Shown piece by piece: positions 1-8,847 of a DNA stretch of 64,000 nucleotides (positions are counted from its first letter, which is position 1; each line of letters begins with the position of its first letter). The notes beneath the pieces are model-generated. The model was not told the DNA's origin. It made no database searches and saw nothing but the letters and a program-made list of their open reading frames with translations. Origin of the DNA: Mesobacterium pallidum (GTDB taxonomy: Bacteria > Pseudomonadota > Alphaproteobacteria > Rhodobacterales > Rhodobacteraceae); NCBI RefSeq assembly GCF_019966535.1, contig NZ_JAIMID010000012.1, forward strand, positions 62,001-126,000. The letters run 5' to 3'. Position numbers and translations under genes: made by a program.

Positions 1-596
1 AACCCACCGATCTGACGGGGCAAATGCGCCGCGTTGTACGAGCCGGGGCCGAGGTGCTGGTAATCCAAACGAACACCTCTATCGTGGTTGCCGCGAAACG
101 TGGGCTGCAGGCCAACGGGGCGAACATCCCGATCATGATGAGTTCGCATAACGGGCTTCCAGCCTCGGGTAGCGCGCTTGGCGGGCTTGAGCAAATGGAG
201 GGGGACTTTGAAGCCTACGGCATGGTGATTGCGGCCGATGAGGACACTCCCGCGCGACAATTCTACGAGACATTGGTTGCCGATTACGGACTCGAAGCAC
301 CTTGGAACGTCGTGACCGCAATGGGCGTATCTCAGGGTCTCTATACCGTGACCGTGATCGATCACGCGATCGAGGCGAACGGCGCCGAGGGCCTGACCGG
401 AGAGATGGTACGTGAGGCGCTTTTTGCCAAACCGATCACCACCGAAGAAACCCATGGGTTCCTGCCGACCTTGTCCTTTACGCCAGAAGCACCGTTCCCA
501 TTGGAAGGCCTCAAAGTGAATGTGGGCACCGTCAAAGATGGGAAAATCACCATCGCGGCAACGGGTGTCGACGTTCCGCAAGTTGAGAAATGGTGA
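1..596 (+). CDS. ABC transporter substrate-binding protein, branched-chain amino acid type (C-terminal part)
   Basis: The window opens inside this gene: the frame is open from base 3 and the true start lies upstream, so only about the last 197 residues are visible. They read as the C-terminal lobe of a periplasmic type I binding protein (LivJ/Leu-Ile-Val family), with the typical stretch on alternative ligand sites and a closing segment built around TVKDGKITI. It should capture a carboxylate or amino-acid-like solute for the membrane permease. A LivF-type ATPase follows after a hairpin, so the rest of the transporter probably lies upstream. Neighbouring CoA genes suggest an organic acid rather than an amino acid, which is inference. 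Confidence 0.85.
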   Translation, partial: PTDLTGQMRRVVRAGAEVLVIQTNTSIVVAAKRGLQANGANIPIMMSSHNGLPASGSALGGLEQMEGDFEAYGMVIAADEDTPARQFYETLVADYGLEAPWNVVTAMGVSQGLYTVTVIDHAIEANGAEGLTGEMVREALFAKPITTEETHGFLPTLSFTPEAPFPLEGLKVNVGTVKDGKITIAATGVDVPQVEKW

Positions 597-604
597 ATTA
601 ATCC

Positions 605-626
605 GGGCGCCGCAGTCGCGGCGCCC
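605..626 (+). promoter_or_regulatory. Intercistronic hairpin after the binding-protein gene
   Basis: A perfect 9-bp stem (GGGCGCCGC / GCGGCGCCC) with a 4-base loop lies 8 bases after the stop codon. No T-run follows, so it is unlikely to be a simple terminator. Stem-loops directly behind binding-protein genes are known to protect the upstream message and raise binding protein over permease and ATPase. Similar hairpins follow two TAXI genes in this window. Confidence 0.6.
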
Positions 627-651
627 GTTCTGATCCTTAGCCCCGGGCAAT

Positions 652-1449
652 ATGACCATGCTGGAACTCAACAACGTAGAGGTGACATATTCCGACGTCA
701 TCCTGGCGCTCAAAGGCGTGTCCATGACAGTCCGTGCGGGACAATGTGTTGCTCTGCTCGGTGGCAATGGCGCAGGAAAAAGCACGACGCTTAAAGCCAT
801 CTCGGGAACGCTCAAATCCGAGGATGGAACCGTTTCGGCGGGGTCCATCGTTCTGGACGGAACTCCCATTCAGAACATGGAAGCCTCGGAAGTCGTGAAG
901 AACGGTCTCATCCATGTGATGGAAGGGCGGCGCGTTTTGCGGCATCTGACGTCAGAGCAAAACCTGATCGTCGGCGGGCACATGGTGCCCAACTCCGCCG
1001 AGCTGAAAAAGCGCCTGGACCATGTTTACACCTTGATGCCCCGGCTTGCGGACCTGCGCAACCGCACCTCTGGCTTCATGTCTGGTGGCGAACAACAACT
1101 GCTGCTGATCGGCCGGGCCATGATGGCCAGCCCCAAGATCATCGCGATCGACGAACCGTCGTTGGGATTGGCCCCGATGATGGTCCGGGATGTTTATGAA
1201 GTGCTCAAGCAGCTCAAGTCAGAAGGCACGACCTTCTTCCTGGTCGAACAAAACAGCGCCGCGGCGCTATCGATCGCCGACTATGCCTATGTGATGGAGA
1301 ACGGCCGGATCGTGATGGACGGCCCTGCCGACAAGCTCGCTGACAACGAGGACATCAAGGAATTCTATCTCGGCGTAACCGCATCGGGCGAGCGCAAAAG
1401 CTATCGAGATATCAAACACTATCGCCGCCGGAAGAGATGGCTGGGATAG
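652..1449 (+). CDS. livF: ABC transporter ATP-binding protein, LivF type
   Basis: Cytoplasmic ATPase of a branched-chain-type ABC importer, 265 residues. Visible motifs are Walker A (GGNGAGKST, about residues 37-45), the signature segment SGGEQQ, Walker B with the catalytic Glu (IIAIDEPS) and the switch His-loop region. The Asn in GGNGAGKS is the usual LivF form. The basic tail (ending YRRRKRWLG) extends past the standard domain and is common in LivF proteins that sit beside acyl-CoA ligase genes. Two in-frame ATGs (652 and 658) are possible and no strong ribosome site separates them. It is followed 12 bases later by an SDR gene and is part of the same operon. Confidence 0.9.
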   Translation: MTMLELNNVEVTYSDVILALKGVSMTVRAGQCVALLGGNGAGKSTTLKAISGTLKSEDGTVSAGSIVLDGTPIQNMEASEVVKNGLIHVMEGRRVLRHLTSEQNLIVGGHMVPNSAELKKRLDHVYTLMPRLADLRNRTSGFMSGGEQQLLLIGRAMMASPKIIAIDEPSLGLAPMMVRDVYEVLKQLKSEGTTFFLVEQNSAAALSIADYAYVMENGRIVMDGPADKLADNEDIKEFYLGVTASGERKSYRDIKHYRRRKRWLG

Positions 1450-1461
1450 AAAGGAGCGAAG

Positions 1462-2250
1462 ATGAGTAACCTGCTTTCCATCAAAGGTCGTACCGCATTT
1501 GTAACCGGAGCGGGGCAAGGCGTTGGTCGGCAAGTCGCGCTTTATCTGGCGGAACACGGAGCCGGTGCCATCGTTGTCAACGATTTTCACGCCGAACGGG
1601 CCGAAAGCGTTGCCGCGGAAGTGGAGGCAGCGGGTGCAAAGGCTCTGCCGCTCGCCTTCGACGTCTCGGATTTCGACGCGGTTGGCGCGGCGTTTGCCGA
1701 AACGCAGACCACATTTGGCGGCGTGGATATTCTGGTCAACAATGCGGGCAACGCCGGGCCGACATCGCGGCTCGACGATCTGGTCCCTTTTTGGGAATCC
1801 GATCCCGATGAATGGCGCCGCTGGATGGCCACCAATTTCGATGGGGTGCTGAACTGCACCCGTCACGCCATGCCGTTGATGGTTAACAGTGGCTATGGGC
1901 GCATTGTGACCGTCATTTCCGACGCCGGCCGTGTCGGTGAACCGCATCTGGCGGTTTATTCCGGGGCCAAGGCCGGTGCGGCCGGCTTCATGCGGGCAAT
2001 TGCAAAGGCCGGCGGCCGGTTCGGGATCACCGCGAATTGCGTCGCCTTGGGGGGCACAAGAACTCCGGCTGTCGCCGACCTGATCCCGGATGCAGAGACC
2101 GAGAAGCGGGCATTGTCGCAATACGTGATCCGCCGTCTGGGCGAGCCGGAAGACCCCGCCGGAATGATCCTGTTCCTCTGCTCGGATGCTGCCAGCTGGA
2201 TCACCGGACAGACCTATCCAGTGAATGGTGGGTATTCGTTTGCCTGCTAG
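1462..2250 (+). CDS. SDR-family oxidoreductase
   Basis: Classical short-chain dehydrogenase, 262 residues. The cofactor motif TGAGQGVG is at residues 15-22 and NNAG near 93. The catalytic set is Ser153, Tyr166 and Lys170 (in YSGAK). The family oxidises or reduces a hydroxyl/keto group with NAD(P)H; in this setting a 3-hydroxyacyl-CoA is the most likely substrate, but that is inference. AAGGAG stands at good spacing before the ATG. It closes the rightward transport operon and faces a CaiB gene tail-to-tail across 25 bases. Confidence 0.88.
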   Translation: MSNLLSIKGRTAFVTGAGQGVGRQVALYLAEHGAGAIVVNDFHAERAESVAAEVEAAGAKALPLAFDVSDFDAVGAAFAETQTTFGGVDILVNNAGNAGPTSRLDDLVPFWESDPDEWRRWMATNFDGVLNCTRHAMPLMVNSGYGRIVTVISDAGRVGEPHLAVYSGAKAGAAGFMRAIAKAGGRFGITANCVALGGTRTPAVADLIPDAETEKRALSQYVIRRLGEPEDPAGMILFLCSDAASWITGQTYPVNGGYSFAC

Positions 2251-2275
2251 AGTAGACATCGACCAACCGCCGCCT

Positions 2276-3379
2276 CTAGGTGGCGTCGTCCGAAAAAACG
2301 CTGTCATTATCTGCCCCGAGTTCAGGGGGCAGATTCGGTGTTGCGGTTTCGAAGCCATCAAATTTCAACGGCTGGACAATAAAAGTCTCGGCCTTGCCGC
2401 CGTCATGCGTAATCTTGCGCAGCAGCTGGCGCGCACGCACATGGGGGTCGTCCAACGTTTCGACCAGGGAATTGACCGGACCCCATGGCACCCCCGCCTT
2501 ATCCAGAAGGTCGCCCCATTCGGCGCGCGTCTTGCCAACCAGAATCGCCGCGATTTCTTCGCGCAGCGCGGCCTTGCGGGCGACACGGTCGCGGCCTGTC
2601 AACGGCGCAAGATCCGCCCTGTCGATCACATCGCAGAACGGTTTCCAGAACCAGTCCTCATGCGCGATGGACAAGGTCAAGAGCTTGCCGTCTTTGCAGG
2701 TGAACACGCCATAGCCCGGCTCGGCGATAAATTCGCCCAGCGGTGTTCCATTGGCGGCGGGAACGAGGAATGCGGTCAACATCGAAACCACCGCATCCGA
2801 CATGGACACGTCCACGTAACGCCCCTGCCCTGTGCGCTGGCTCGACACCACCGCCGACAGGATTGCGATCGCCGCGAACAACGCCGCGCCAACATCCGCA
2901 AGGGGGATCGGCGGCACAGGGCCGGGCTGCTTTGCATCGGCCTGATCGGCCAGCAAACCGCCAACCCCTTCATAGCTCAGGTCATGGCCAGCCCTGTCAC
3001 GATAGGGGCCGTCCTGCCCGTAACCCGAAATCGATACATAAACCAGCCGCGAGTTGACACTACGCATGTCCTCGAAACCGGCACCCAAGGCCGCAAGCTT
3101 GCCAGGGCGGAACCCTTCGACGATGACATCCGATTCCTTGGCCAGTTCGCGAAACCGTGCCAGCCCCTCGGCCGATTTCAGATCCAACGCAACGCTGCGC
3201 TTGCCTCGGTTCAGTGCCCGGAACAAGGGCGGAAATTGCCGGGCCGGATCACCGATGCCCGGGCGTTCAATCATGATCACCTCGGCTCCCATGTCGGACA
3301 ACAGCATTGTGGCATAGGGACCGGGAAACTGTTCGGCAAGGCTGAGGATTTTCAGGCCGGCCAGGGGTGCAGTGCTCAT
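2276..3379 (-). CDS. CaiB/BaiF family CoA transferase or alpha-methylacyl-CoA racemase
   Basis: Class III CoA-transferase fold, 367 residues. The start at 3379 is chosen because GGAG precedes it and the protein then begins STAPLAGLKIL; the longer frame adds 24 unlikely residues. Conserved stretches are the CoA-binding MGAEVIMIE region, NRGKRSVALDLK, and AGHDLSY followed by PLADVGAAL. The His of GHDL and the later Asp match the acid/base pair of alpha-methylacyl-CoA racemases, so racemase activity is as likely as CoA transfer. It is divergent from the enoyl-CoA hydratase operon and shares its 113-base promoter region. Confidence 0.85.
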   Translation of the reverse strand: MSTAPLAGLKILSLAEQFPGPYATMLLSDMGAEVIMIERPGIGDPARQFPPLFRALNRGKRSVALDLKSAEGLARFRELAKESDVIVEGFRPGKLAALGAGFEDMRSVNSRLVYVSISGYGQDGPYRDRAGHDLSYEGVGGLLADQADAKQPGPVPPIPLADVGAALFAAIAILSAVVSSQRTGQGRYVDVSMSDAVVSMLTAFLVPAANGTPLGEFIAEPGYGVFTCKDGKLLTLSIAHEDWFWKPFCDVIDRADLAPLTGRDRVARKAALREEIAAILVGKTRAEWGDLLDKAGVPWGPVNSLVETLDDPHVRARQLLRKITHDGGKAETFIVQPLKFDGFETATPNLPPELGADNDSVFSDDAT

Positions 3380-3492
3380 ATCAATCTCCAGTTCTTTTGT
3401 TTTCCACGTGCGGGTCCGCCCGAGTGCAGCGTAAATCGCCGCAAAAGACAAGGCGAAAAACCAATAATATGTATAATTATCAGGAGCTTAGC
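3380..3492. promoter_or_regulatory. Divergent promoter region between CaiB and enoyl-CoA hydratase genes
   Basis: This 113-base gap separates two divergent starts. An AT-rich island holds an exact TATAAT at 3472-3477 on the plus strand, but no convincing -35 box lies 16-18 bases before it, so an activator may be needed. The TATAAT is only 16 bases from the ATG at 3493, giving a very short leader. Confidence 0.4.
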
Positions 3493-4281
3493 ATGAGTGA
3501 GGCAAAGCAGACGCTATTCGTTGAGCGGGTCGCAAAAACTGAATGGATTACCTTCCAGCGCACCGAACAGCTCAACGCAATGTCAACGCAGATGCTGCGC
3601 GAGATGGCGGCAGCACTGGAATCGGCGCTGGCCGACGATGGGGTGCGTACAATTGTCCTGACCGGCTCTGGCCGGGCATTCTGCGCCGGTGCCGATCTGA
3701 AAGAAGTTGCTGGCGCCAAACATGCACCAGGCGAGCCGGATCTTCTGGATCTTGTCGATCACACGTTTGGGCTTATGCGACATGGCCCGAAACCGGTGAT
3801 CGCCGCAGTGAACGGGCTGGCGATGGCGGGCGGTTTGGAAATGGTGATGGCCTGCGATCTGGTCTTTGCCGCCGAAAGCGCGCAACTGGGCGACGCACAT
3901 TCCAACTTTGGCGTCTTTCCCGGGGCCGGCGGTGCGGCGATCCTGCCGCGTAGGATTGGCCTGAACCGCGCGAAATACCTGCTGTTCTCGGGCGAGAACG
4001 TTTCGGCACGGGACATGATGGACTGGGGACTGGTGAACAAGGTCGTCGCGGACGAAGACCTGCGACAAGCGGTGCAGGCCTTTACCGACAGGCTGGCAGA
4101 AAAAAGCCCGGCGGTCTTACGCCGCATGAAGACGGTTTCCAATCGGTCGCTGGACGTGGACGAAACCGCCGCGCTTTCCGAAGAGATGCTGAACCTGCGC
4201 GCGCACATGCGATCCTGGGACATGCACGAGGGTCTGTCGGCGTTCAATGAAAAACGAAAACCGCAGTTTCGCGGATACTAG
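3493..4281 (+). CDS. Enoyl-CoA hydratase/isomerase family protein
   Basis: Crotonase-fold protein of 262 residues. The start at 3493 follows CAGGAG and gives the normal family length. The oxyanion-hole segments are present (GRAFCAGADLKE and NGLAMAGG). The first catalytic Glu of true hydratases is kept (Glu116, in GGLE). The second, normally in GQPE twenty residues later, is replaced by His136 (GDAH). Related proteins with His here are common in actinobacteria and proteobacteria and their chemistry is less certain, so hydration of a trans-2-enoyl-CoA is plausible but not assured. First gene of an operon with a thiolase and an acyl-CoA dehydrogenase. Confidence 0.85.
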   Translation: MSEAKQTLFVERVAKTEWITFQRTEQLNAMSTQMLREMAAALESALADDGVRTIVLTGSGRAFCAGADLKEVAGAKHAPGEPDLLDLVDHTFGLMRHGPKPVIAAVNGLAMAGGLEMVMACDLVFAAESAQLGDAHSNFGVFPGAGGAAILPRRIGLNRAKYLLFSGENVSARDMMDWGLVNKVVADEDLRQAVQAFTDRLAEKSPAVLRRMKTVSNRSLDVDETAALSEEMLNLRAHMRSWDMHEGLSAFNEKRKPQFRGY

Positions 4282-4297
4282 GTCAGGAGGACAAACG

Positions 4298-5536
4298 ATG
4301 CAGGACATTTACATCGTTGGCATCGGGATGACGCCGTTCGGAAAGTTCCGGGACAAAACCATCAAGGACATGACCGGCGAGGCCGTCGCCGCCGCGCTTT
4401 CCGATGCCCGAGTGACGGCAGATCGTATCGACGGCGCATTCTTCTCGAACGCGGTGCAGGGCCACATGGAGGGCCAGCACATGATCCGCGGCGAAATCGC
4501 GCTGCGTGAAATGGGCATTCAGGGCATTCCGGTGGTGAATGTCGAAAACGCCTGCGCCAGCGCCTCGACCGGGTTCAAACTGGCAGTCGATTTCCTCAAG
4601 GCCGGCAATGGCGACTGCTGTCTCGCCGTGGGCGCCGAAAAGATGTATTCTGACGACCGTGCGTTGATGTTTTCGGCCTTCGACAGCGGCTGGGACGTCA
4701 GCAACAGCGAAGAGGTCGCGCAACGGCTGGCCGATCTGGGTGCAGGGGTCGAGGAACCCGAAGGATCGAAATCGCCCAAGCCCTACAGCGTGTTCATGGA
4801 TGTCTACGCAGGCTTCGCCCGGCTGCACATGAAGACCTTTGGCACAACTCAGGAACAGTTCGCCGCCGTCGCCGCCAAGAACCATGCGCATTCCGTGCAT
4901 AATCCACTGGCGCAATACCGAGAAGCCATGAGCGTCGATCGGGTATTGGCCGCGCCGCCGATCACCTATCCGCTGACCCTGCCGATGTGCGCCCCGATCT
5001 CGGACGGGGCCGCTGCGGCCGTTTTATGCACCGGCGAGGGGATAAAACGTCTGGGCCTAGATCCCGCGCGCGCGATCAAGGTCAAGGCCGCGATCCTGCG
5101 CTCGGGCACCGATCGTCCGCCGGAAGATTACAAGAACCACCTGACCCGGCTTGCCGCGCTTGAGGCCTATGAACAGGCCGGGATCGGCCCCGAGGATATA
5201 TCGGTGGCCGAAGTGCATGACGCCACGGCCGTGGGCGAAGTGATCCAGATCGAGAACCTCGGATTTGTCGAATTCGGCGAGGGCGGTCCCGCCAGTCTGC
5301 GCGGCGAGACAAAGATCGGTGGACGCATTCCGGTGAACCCCTCGGGCGGGTTGGAATCCAAGGGCCACCCGGTCGGTGCCACAGGGATAGGGCAGGTTTT
5401 CGAACTGGTCACGCAACTACGCGGCGAAGCTGGCGCGCGTCAGGTCGAAGGGGCAAAGAACGCCATCGCCGAAAACGGCGGGGGGTTGCACGGGGTAGAA
5501 GAAGCGGCCGCCTGCGTCACCATTCTGGGCCGTTGA
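4298..5536 (+). CDS. Thiolase-family protein (SCP2/lipid-transfer type) with nucleophile Cys
   Basis: Thiolase-superfamily protein of 412 residues, starting at 4298 after AGGAGG. The nucleophile Cys86 is present in ENACAS. His307 (EVHD) and His357 (KGHPVG) fit the catalytic histidines. The second catalytic Cys of biosynthetic thiolases, expected near the C-terminus, is replaced (AENGGG), as in SCP2-type thiolases. It probably splits a 3-ketoacyl-CoA with free CoA, closing the cycle started by the preceding hydratase and the following dehydrogenase. Unlike the two thiolase-like genes further right, it has no DUF35 partner nearby. Confidence 0.85.
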   Translation: MQDIYIVGIGMTPFGKFRDKTIKDMTGEAVAAALSDARVTADRIDGAFFSNAVQGHMEGQHMIRGEIALREMGIQGIPVVNVENACASASTGFKLAVDFLKAGNGDCCLAVGAEKMYSDDRALMFSAFDSGWDVSNSEEVAQRLADLGAGVEEPEGSKSPKPYSVFMDVYAGFARLHMKTFGTTQEQFAAVAAKNHAHSVHNPLAQYREAMSVDRVLAAPPITYPLTLPMCAPISDGAAAAVLCTGEGIKRLGLDPARAIKVKAAILRSGTDRPPEDYKNHLTRLAALEAYEQAGIGPEDISVAEVHDATAVGEVIQIENLGFVEFGEGGPASLRGETKIGGRIPVNPSGGLESKGHPVGATGIGQVFELVTQLRGEAGARQVEGAKNAIAENGGGLHGVEEAAACVTILGR

Positions 5537-5552
5537 AACAAGGAGACGAACC

Positions 5553-6719
5553 ATGGAAAACGTGATCGCCGCCGCTCAGGCAATCTATACAGATGAGCAA
5601 CGCATGTTGCTGGAAAACTTCCGCAAGATGGCCGAGGCAGAGTTCGCGCCGCTGGCCGAGAAATACGAGAACCTCGGCCACCCCCCCGATGCGAAAACCC
5701 TGAAGTCCCTGTTCGCCAAGGTCGAGGAATTCGGGCTGATCAGCGGCCTGATCCCCGAAGAGGACGGCGGTGCCGGAATCGACCGCATGACCTATGGCAT
5801 CCTATACGAGGAACTGGCCCGGATATGGGCCGATCTGGCAATCGCGGTGCTGATTCAGGGTCATGCCGTGTTCGCGGTCAACCTCTTGGGAAATGTGGCG
5901 CAGAAAGAGGCCTATCTGAAGCCGCTCCTGCGCAGCGAACGGATCTGTGCCACCTGTATTTCCGAACCAGAGGTCGGTTCGAACGTACGCGAGGTCAAGA
6001 CACGTGCGGACCGCGAGGGCGATAAGATTTTCGTCACTGGCCAGAAGCTCTGGATTTCCAATGGGGCCCAGTCGGATTTCGCCATCGTTGTCTGCAATCT
6101 GGACGACGGTATTTCCATGGTCATCGTCGACCGCGATACCGGCAACTACGAGAGCCGCGAATTGCGCAAGCTGGGGCTTGTCGGTGCATCGACCTGCGAA
6201 TTGTTTTTCGACCGTGCCGAAACCAGCGCTGACCATGTTCTGGGTAATGCAGGCGGCGGCCTGTTCCAGACATTGAAACTGTTTGAGAGCGCTCGCGTGT
6301 TTGTCGGCCTGACGAGCATTGGCATAGCGCAGGCGGCGTTGGAATGTGCCGTCAAATATGCGCAGGATCGCCAACAACATGGTAAGCCGATCGGCGGGCA
6401 CCAGTTGATTCAAGGCTACCTGGCCGACATGGCCACGCACCTGGATGCCGCGCGCCTGTTGTGCCAGCGCGGGCTGCAACTTCTGGACCTGGGCGTGCGC
6501 TGTGACACCCAGACCTCGATGGCGAAATGGTATGCAACCGAAATGGCCGTCGAAATCGCCGGCAAAGCGGTGCAGATCCACGGCGGCAACGGCATCACCA
6601 AAGAGTTCCCCGTTGAACGGCACTTCCGCAATGCAAAGGTCATGCCGATTCCCGATGGCACCACCGAAATCCAAAAACTGGTCATCGGGCGCAACCTGAC
6701 CGGGCTTAACGCGTTCTGA
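5553..6719 (+). CDS. Acyl-CoA dehydrogenase
   Basis: Flavin-dependent acyl-CoA dehydrogenase of 388 residues with full N-terminal, middle and C-terminal domains. The FAD/substrate segment reads CISEPEVGSN and the C-terminal signature HGGNGITKEFPVER. Where medium-chain enzymes carry the base Glu (EGT), this one has Asp368 (PDGTTEIQ). The alternative Glu position used by isovaleryl-CoA dehydrogenase is not obvious, so Asp368 may serve as base. It desaturates an acyl-CoA and passes electrons to ETF. AAGGAG precedes the ATG. Last gene of the hydratase-thiolase-dehydrogenase operon. Confidence 0.88.
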   Translation: MENVIAAAQAIYTDEQRMLLENFRKMAEAEFAPLAEKYENLGHPPDAKTLKSLFAKVEEFGLISGLIPEEDGGAGIDRMTYGILYEELARIWADLAIAVLIQGHAVFAVNLLGNVAQKEAYLKPLLRSERICATCISEPEVGSNVREVKTRADREGDKIFVTGQKLWISNGAQSDFAIVVCNLDDGISMVIVDRDTGNYESRELRKLGLVGASTCELFFDRAETSADHVLGNAGGGLFQTLKLFESARVFVGLTSIGIAQAALECAVKYAQDRQQHGKPIGGHQLIQGYLADMATHLDAARLLCQRGLQLLDLGVRCDTQTSMAKWYATEMAVEIAGKAVQIHGGNGITKEFPVERHFRNAKVMPIPDGTTEIQKLVIGRNLTGLNAF

Positions 6720-6735
6720 AAAGGGCCTTGGCCGC

Positions 6736-6769
6736 CCCACCGTCGGCGCTCGTCAGCGTCGAGGGTGGG
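6736..6769. terminator. Possible bidirectional terminator hairpin
   Basis: Between two convergent dehydrogenase genes lies an interrupted stem (outer arms CCCACC/GGTGGG, inner arms CGCT/AGCG). There is no clear T-run on either side, so termination here is a guess from position and structure. Confidence 0.35.
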
Positions 6770-6803
6770 CACGACCCGGAGTGATCGCGATACGGGCGAA
6801 GAG

Positions 6804-7967
6804 TCAGTAGGACTTGGGCATCCCCAATGCCTTCTCGGCCACGTAGGAGAGGATCAACTCCTCGCTGACCGGCGCGATGAAGTTCAGTACGCTTTCGCGA
6901 AAGTAACGCTCGACGTGGTATTCCTGCGCGAAGCCAAAGCCGCCGTGGGTGCGCACCGCGCGGAATGCCGCTTCGTAGGCCGCCGAGCCGGCGAGGTTGC
7001 GCGCGGTATTGGCCTCCAGCCCGCAGGGCTTGCCCTGATCGTAAAGCGTGGCGGCTTTGTAGGTCATCAGTTCCGCCGCCTGAAGGCGCATCCACACCGA
7101 GGCCAGCGGATGCTGGATCGCCTGGTTCTGGCCGATTGGACGGTCGAAGACGACGCGTTCGCGCGCATAGGCGGCCGCCTTTTCCAGTACGTACATCCCA
7201 AACCCGACCGCAGCCGCGGCGACAATGATCCGCTCGGCATTCAGCCCGTGGAGCAGGACCTTGAAACCCTCACCTTCCGCGCCGATGCGGTCCTCTTCGG
7301 GCACCTCCAGCCCATCAATGAAGATAGCGTTGGAGTCGACCGCCTTGCGGCCCATCTTGGCAATTTCATGCACGTCGATCTTGCTGCGGTCGAAATCGGT
7401 GTAGAACACTGACATGCCGTCGGTCGGTCGCTCGCAGTCCTCGATGGGCGTGGTCCGGGTCACCAGCAGGATGTGATCTGCGCGCTGTGCGGTCGAGGTC
7501 CAGACCTTGCGCCCGTTGACCACATACCCACCGTCTTCGCGTCGGCGCGCAAAGGTCGAGATATGCGTGGTATCAAGGCCGGCGTCCGGTTCGGTTACGC
7601 CGAAGCAGGAGCGGTGCTCTCCGCGGATCAGAGGCGGCAGCATTCGAGCCTTCTGTTCGTCGGTGCCGAAGCCGACCACCGGTTGCAGCCCAAAGATATT
7701 GATATGCACCGCGGAACTGGCCGCCGCGCCGTAACGCCCGATCTCCTGCATGACCAGCGATGCCTCTGTGATACCCAGGCCCGATCCGCCATACTGCTCT
7801 TCCATCGTGACGCCATAGAAACCGCCCTTTGCGATCTCGGCCGCAAAATCTTCGGGGAAGGTCCCGGTTCGTTCGCGTTCCAGCCAGTAGGCATCGTCGA
7901 AACGCGAGCAGATCCTGGCCACCGCGTCGCGGATGGCCCGTTGCTCTTCGGTGAGATCGAAATCCAT
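6804..7967 (-). CDS. Acyl-CoA dehydrogenase (isovaleryl-type Glu position)
   Basis: Acyl-CoA dehydrogenase of 387 residues. The start at 7967 follows AAGGAG and gives MDFDLTEEQ; the longer frame is spurious. The C-terminal EGT signature is absent (the region reads IAPVSEE). Glu245 in GLNAER sits where isovaleryl- and long-chain enzymes keep their base, so activity is likely retained. It ends in MPKSY, as a close relative at 35474-36640 ends in LPKSY. It is the third gene of a CaiB-GntR-dehydrogenase operon, 4 bases after the regulator, and probably acts on the CoA ester formed by that CaiB protein. Confidence 0.88.
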   Translation of the reverse strand: MDFDLTEEQRAIRDAVARICSRFDDAYWLERERTGTFPEDFAAEIAKGGFYGVTMEEQYGGSGLGITEASLVMQEIGRYGAAASSAVHINIFGLQPVVGFGTDEQKARMLPPLIRGEHRSCFGVTEPDAGLDTTHISTFARRREDGGYVVNGRKVWTSTAQRADHILLVTRTTPIEDCERPTDGMSVFYTDFDRSKIDVHEIAKMGRKAVDSNAIFIDGLEVPEEDRIGAEGEGFKVLLHGLNAERIIVAAAAVGFGMYVLEKAAAYARERVVFDRPIGQNQAIQHPLASVWMRLQAAELMTYKAATLYDQGKPCGLEANTARNLAGSAAYEAAFRAVRTHGGFGFAQEYHVERYFRESVLNFIAPVSEELILSYVAEKALGMPKSY

Positions 7968-7971
7968 GCGA

Positions 7972-8847
7972 TCACTCCTTCTTCTGACGTGGGTGTGGTT
8001 CGCCCGAATGCTCGGGCGGGGCGGGTTCCGCCATATGCGGGCGCCAGGAGCCGGGATCTCCTGTGGCGAGATTGCCGAACTGGCGCTCGGCGGAAAAGAC
8101 GTCGCTGCGGATCTGCACGAGGTGAGCCATGACCGGGCGGCCTTCGGGATCGAACAAGCGCGAGACCACATGGGCCACCGGCTCGCTGAGGGTGATGCCC
8201 AACAGGTGCGCGGTGGCGATGTCGGCCCGAACGATGGTGATGATCTGGTCGCCCGACAGATCCGTCATGCCGGTGTGGTCGCGCAGCAGTTGCGAATATA
8301 GCTGCGTTTCGTCAGCGCCCTCGGGCAGCATCTCGAAATAGCGTTGCGGCAGCCACAGATCGACCAGCGAATACGGCTGCTGCCCGGCGTGATGGCGCTT
8401 GCGCACATGAACCAGCGGCGTTTCCATCCCCGTCAGGTCGCGGCCAAGATCGGGAAGCTCCTTACAGGGCGCACGCGACAATATATCTATACGCACCTGT
8501 GCCCCGAGCGTCAGCGGATCGTAGGCGGGCGCACGTGGCTCGCTCTCCTCGGCCGCCGCAGTCACGAAGGTGCCCAGTCCGCGCGTGCTGTCGATCATGC
8601 CCTCATTGCGCAGAACCCCAAGAGCCTGGCGGACGGTTTCGCGCGCCAGGCCGTATTCGTCGCGCAGGGCCGGAAGGGTTGGCAACTGGCTGTGTATGGG
8701 CCAATCGCCGCAGCGAATCTTTTCGCGAAATAGGCTTGCGAGCTTGAGATACAAGGGGATGCCGTCACGCTGCCGAAGCAGTTCCCTGGCCGAGCCTTCC
8801 TCCGGGCGGGGACAGTGGCCGACGCCGGTGGTCCGGGTGCCGCTCAA
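7972..8847 (-). CDS. GntR-family regulator with UTRA ligand domain (HutC subfamily)
   Basis: Transcription regulator of 291 residues. An N-terminal winged helix (about residues 30-95, with ETVRQALGVLRNEGMI typical of the recognition helix and wing) is followed by a UTRA effector-binding domain. ATGA overlap with the upstream CaiB stop fixes the start and implies translational coupling. The likely effector is a small acid or CoA ester of the local pathway. Its operon diverges from a TRAP transporter, and the shared gap holds an imperfect inverted repeat that could be its operator, which is inference. Confidence 0.88.
   Translation of the reverse strand: MSGTRTTGVGHCPRPEEGSARELLRQRDGIPLYLKLASLFREKIRCGDWPIHSQLPTLPALRDEYGLARETVRQALGVLRNEGMIDSTRGLGTFVTAAAEESEPRAPAYDPLTLGAQVRIDILSRAPCKELPDLGRDLTGMETPLVHVRKRHHAGQQPYSLVDLWLPQRYFEMLPEGADETQLYSQLLRDHTGMTDLSGDQIITIVRADIATAHLLGITLSEPVAHVVSRLFDPEGRPVMAHLVQIRSDVFSAERQFGNLATGDPGSWRPHMAEPAPPEHSGEPHPRQKKE

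Noticed and set aside
1267..2361. Minus-strand frame of 364 codons
   Set aside because: It runs antisense to the end of livF and the SDR gene, both with full catalytic motifs.
2225..3496. Long plus-strand frame (423 codons) opposite the CaiB gene
   Set aside because: The minus strand has all conserved CaiB motifs; the plus frame has no family resemblance and is a GC-rich shadow.
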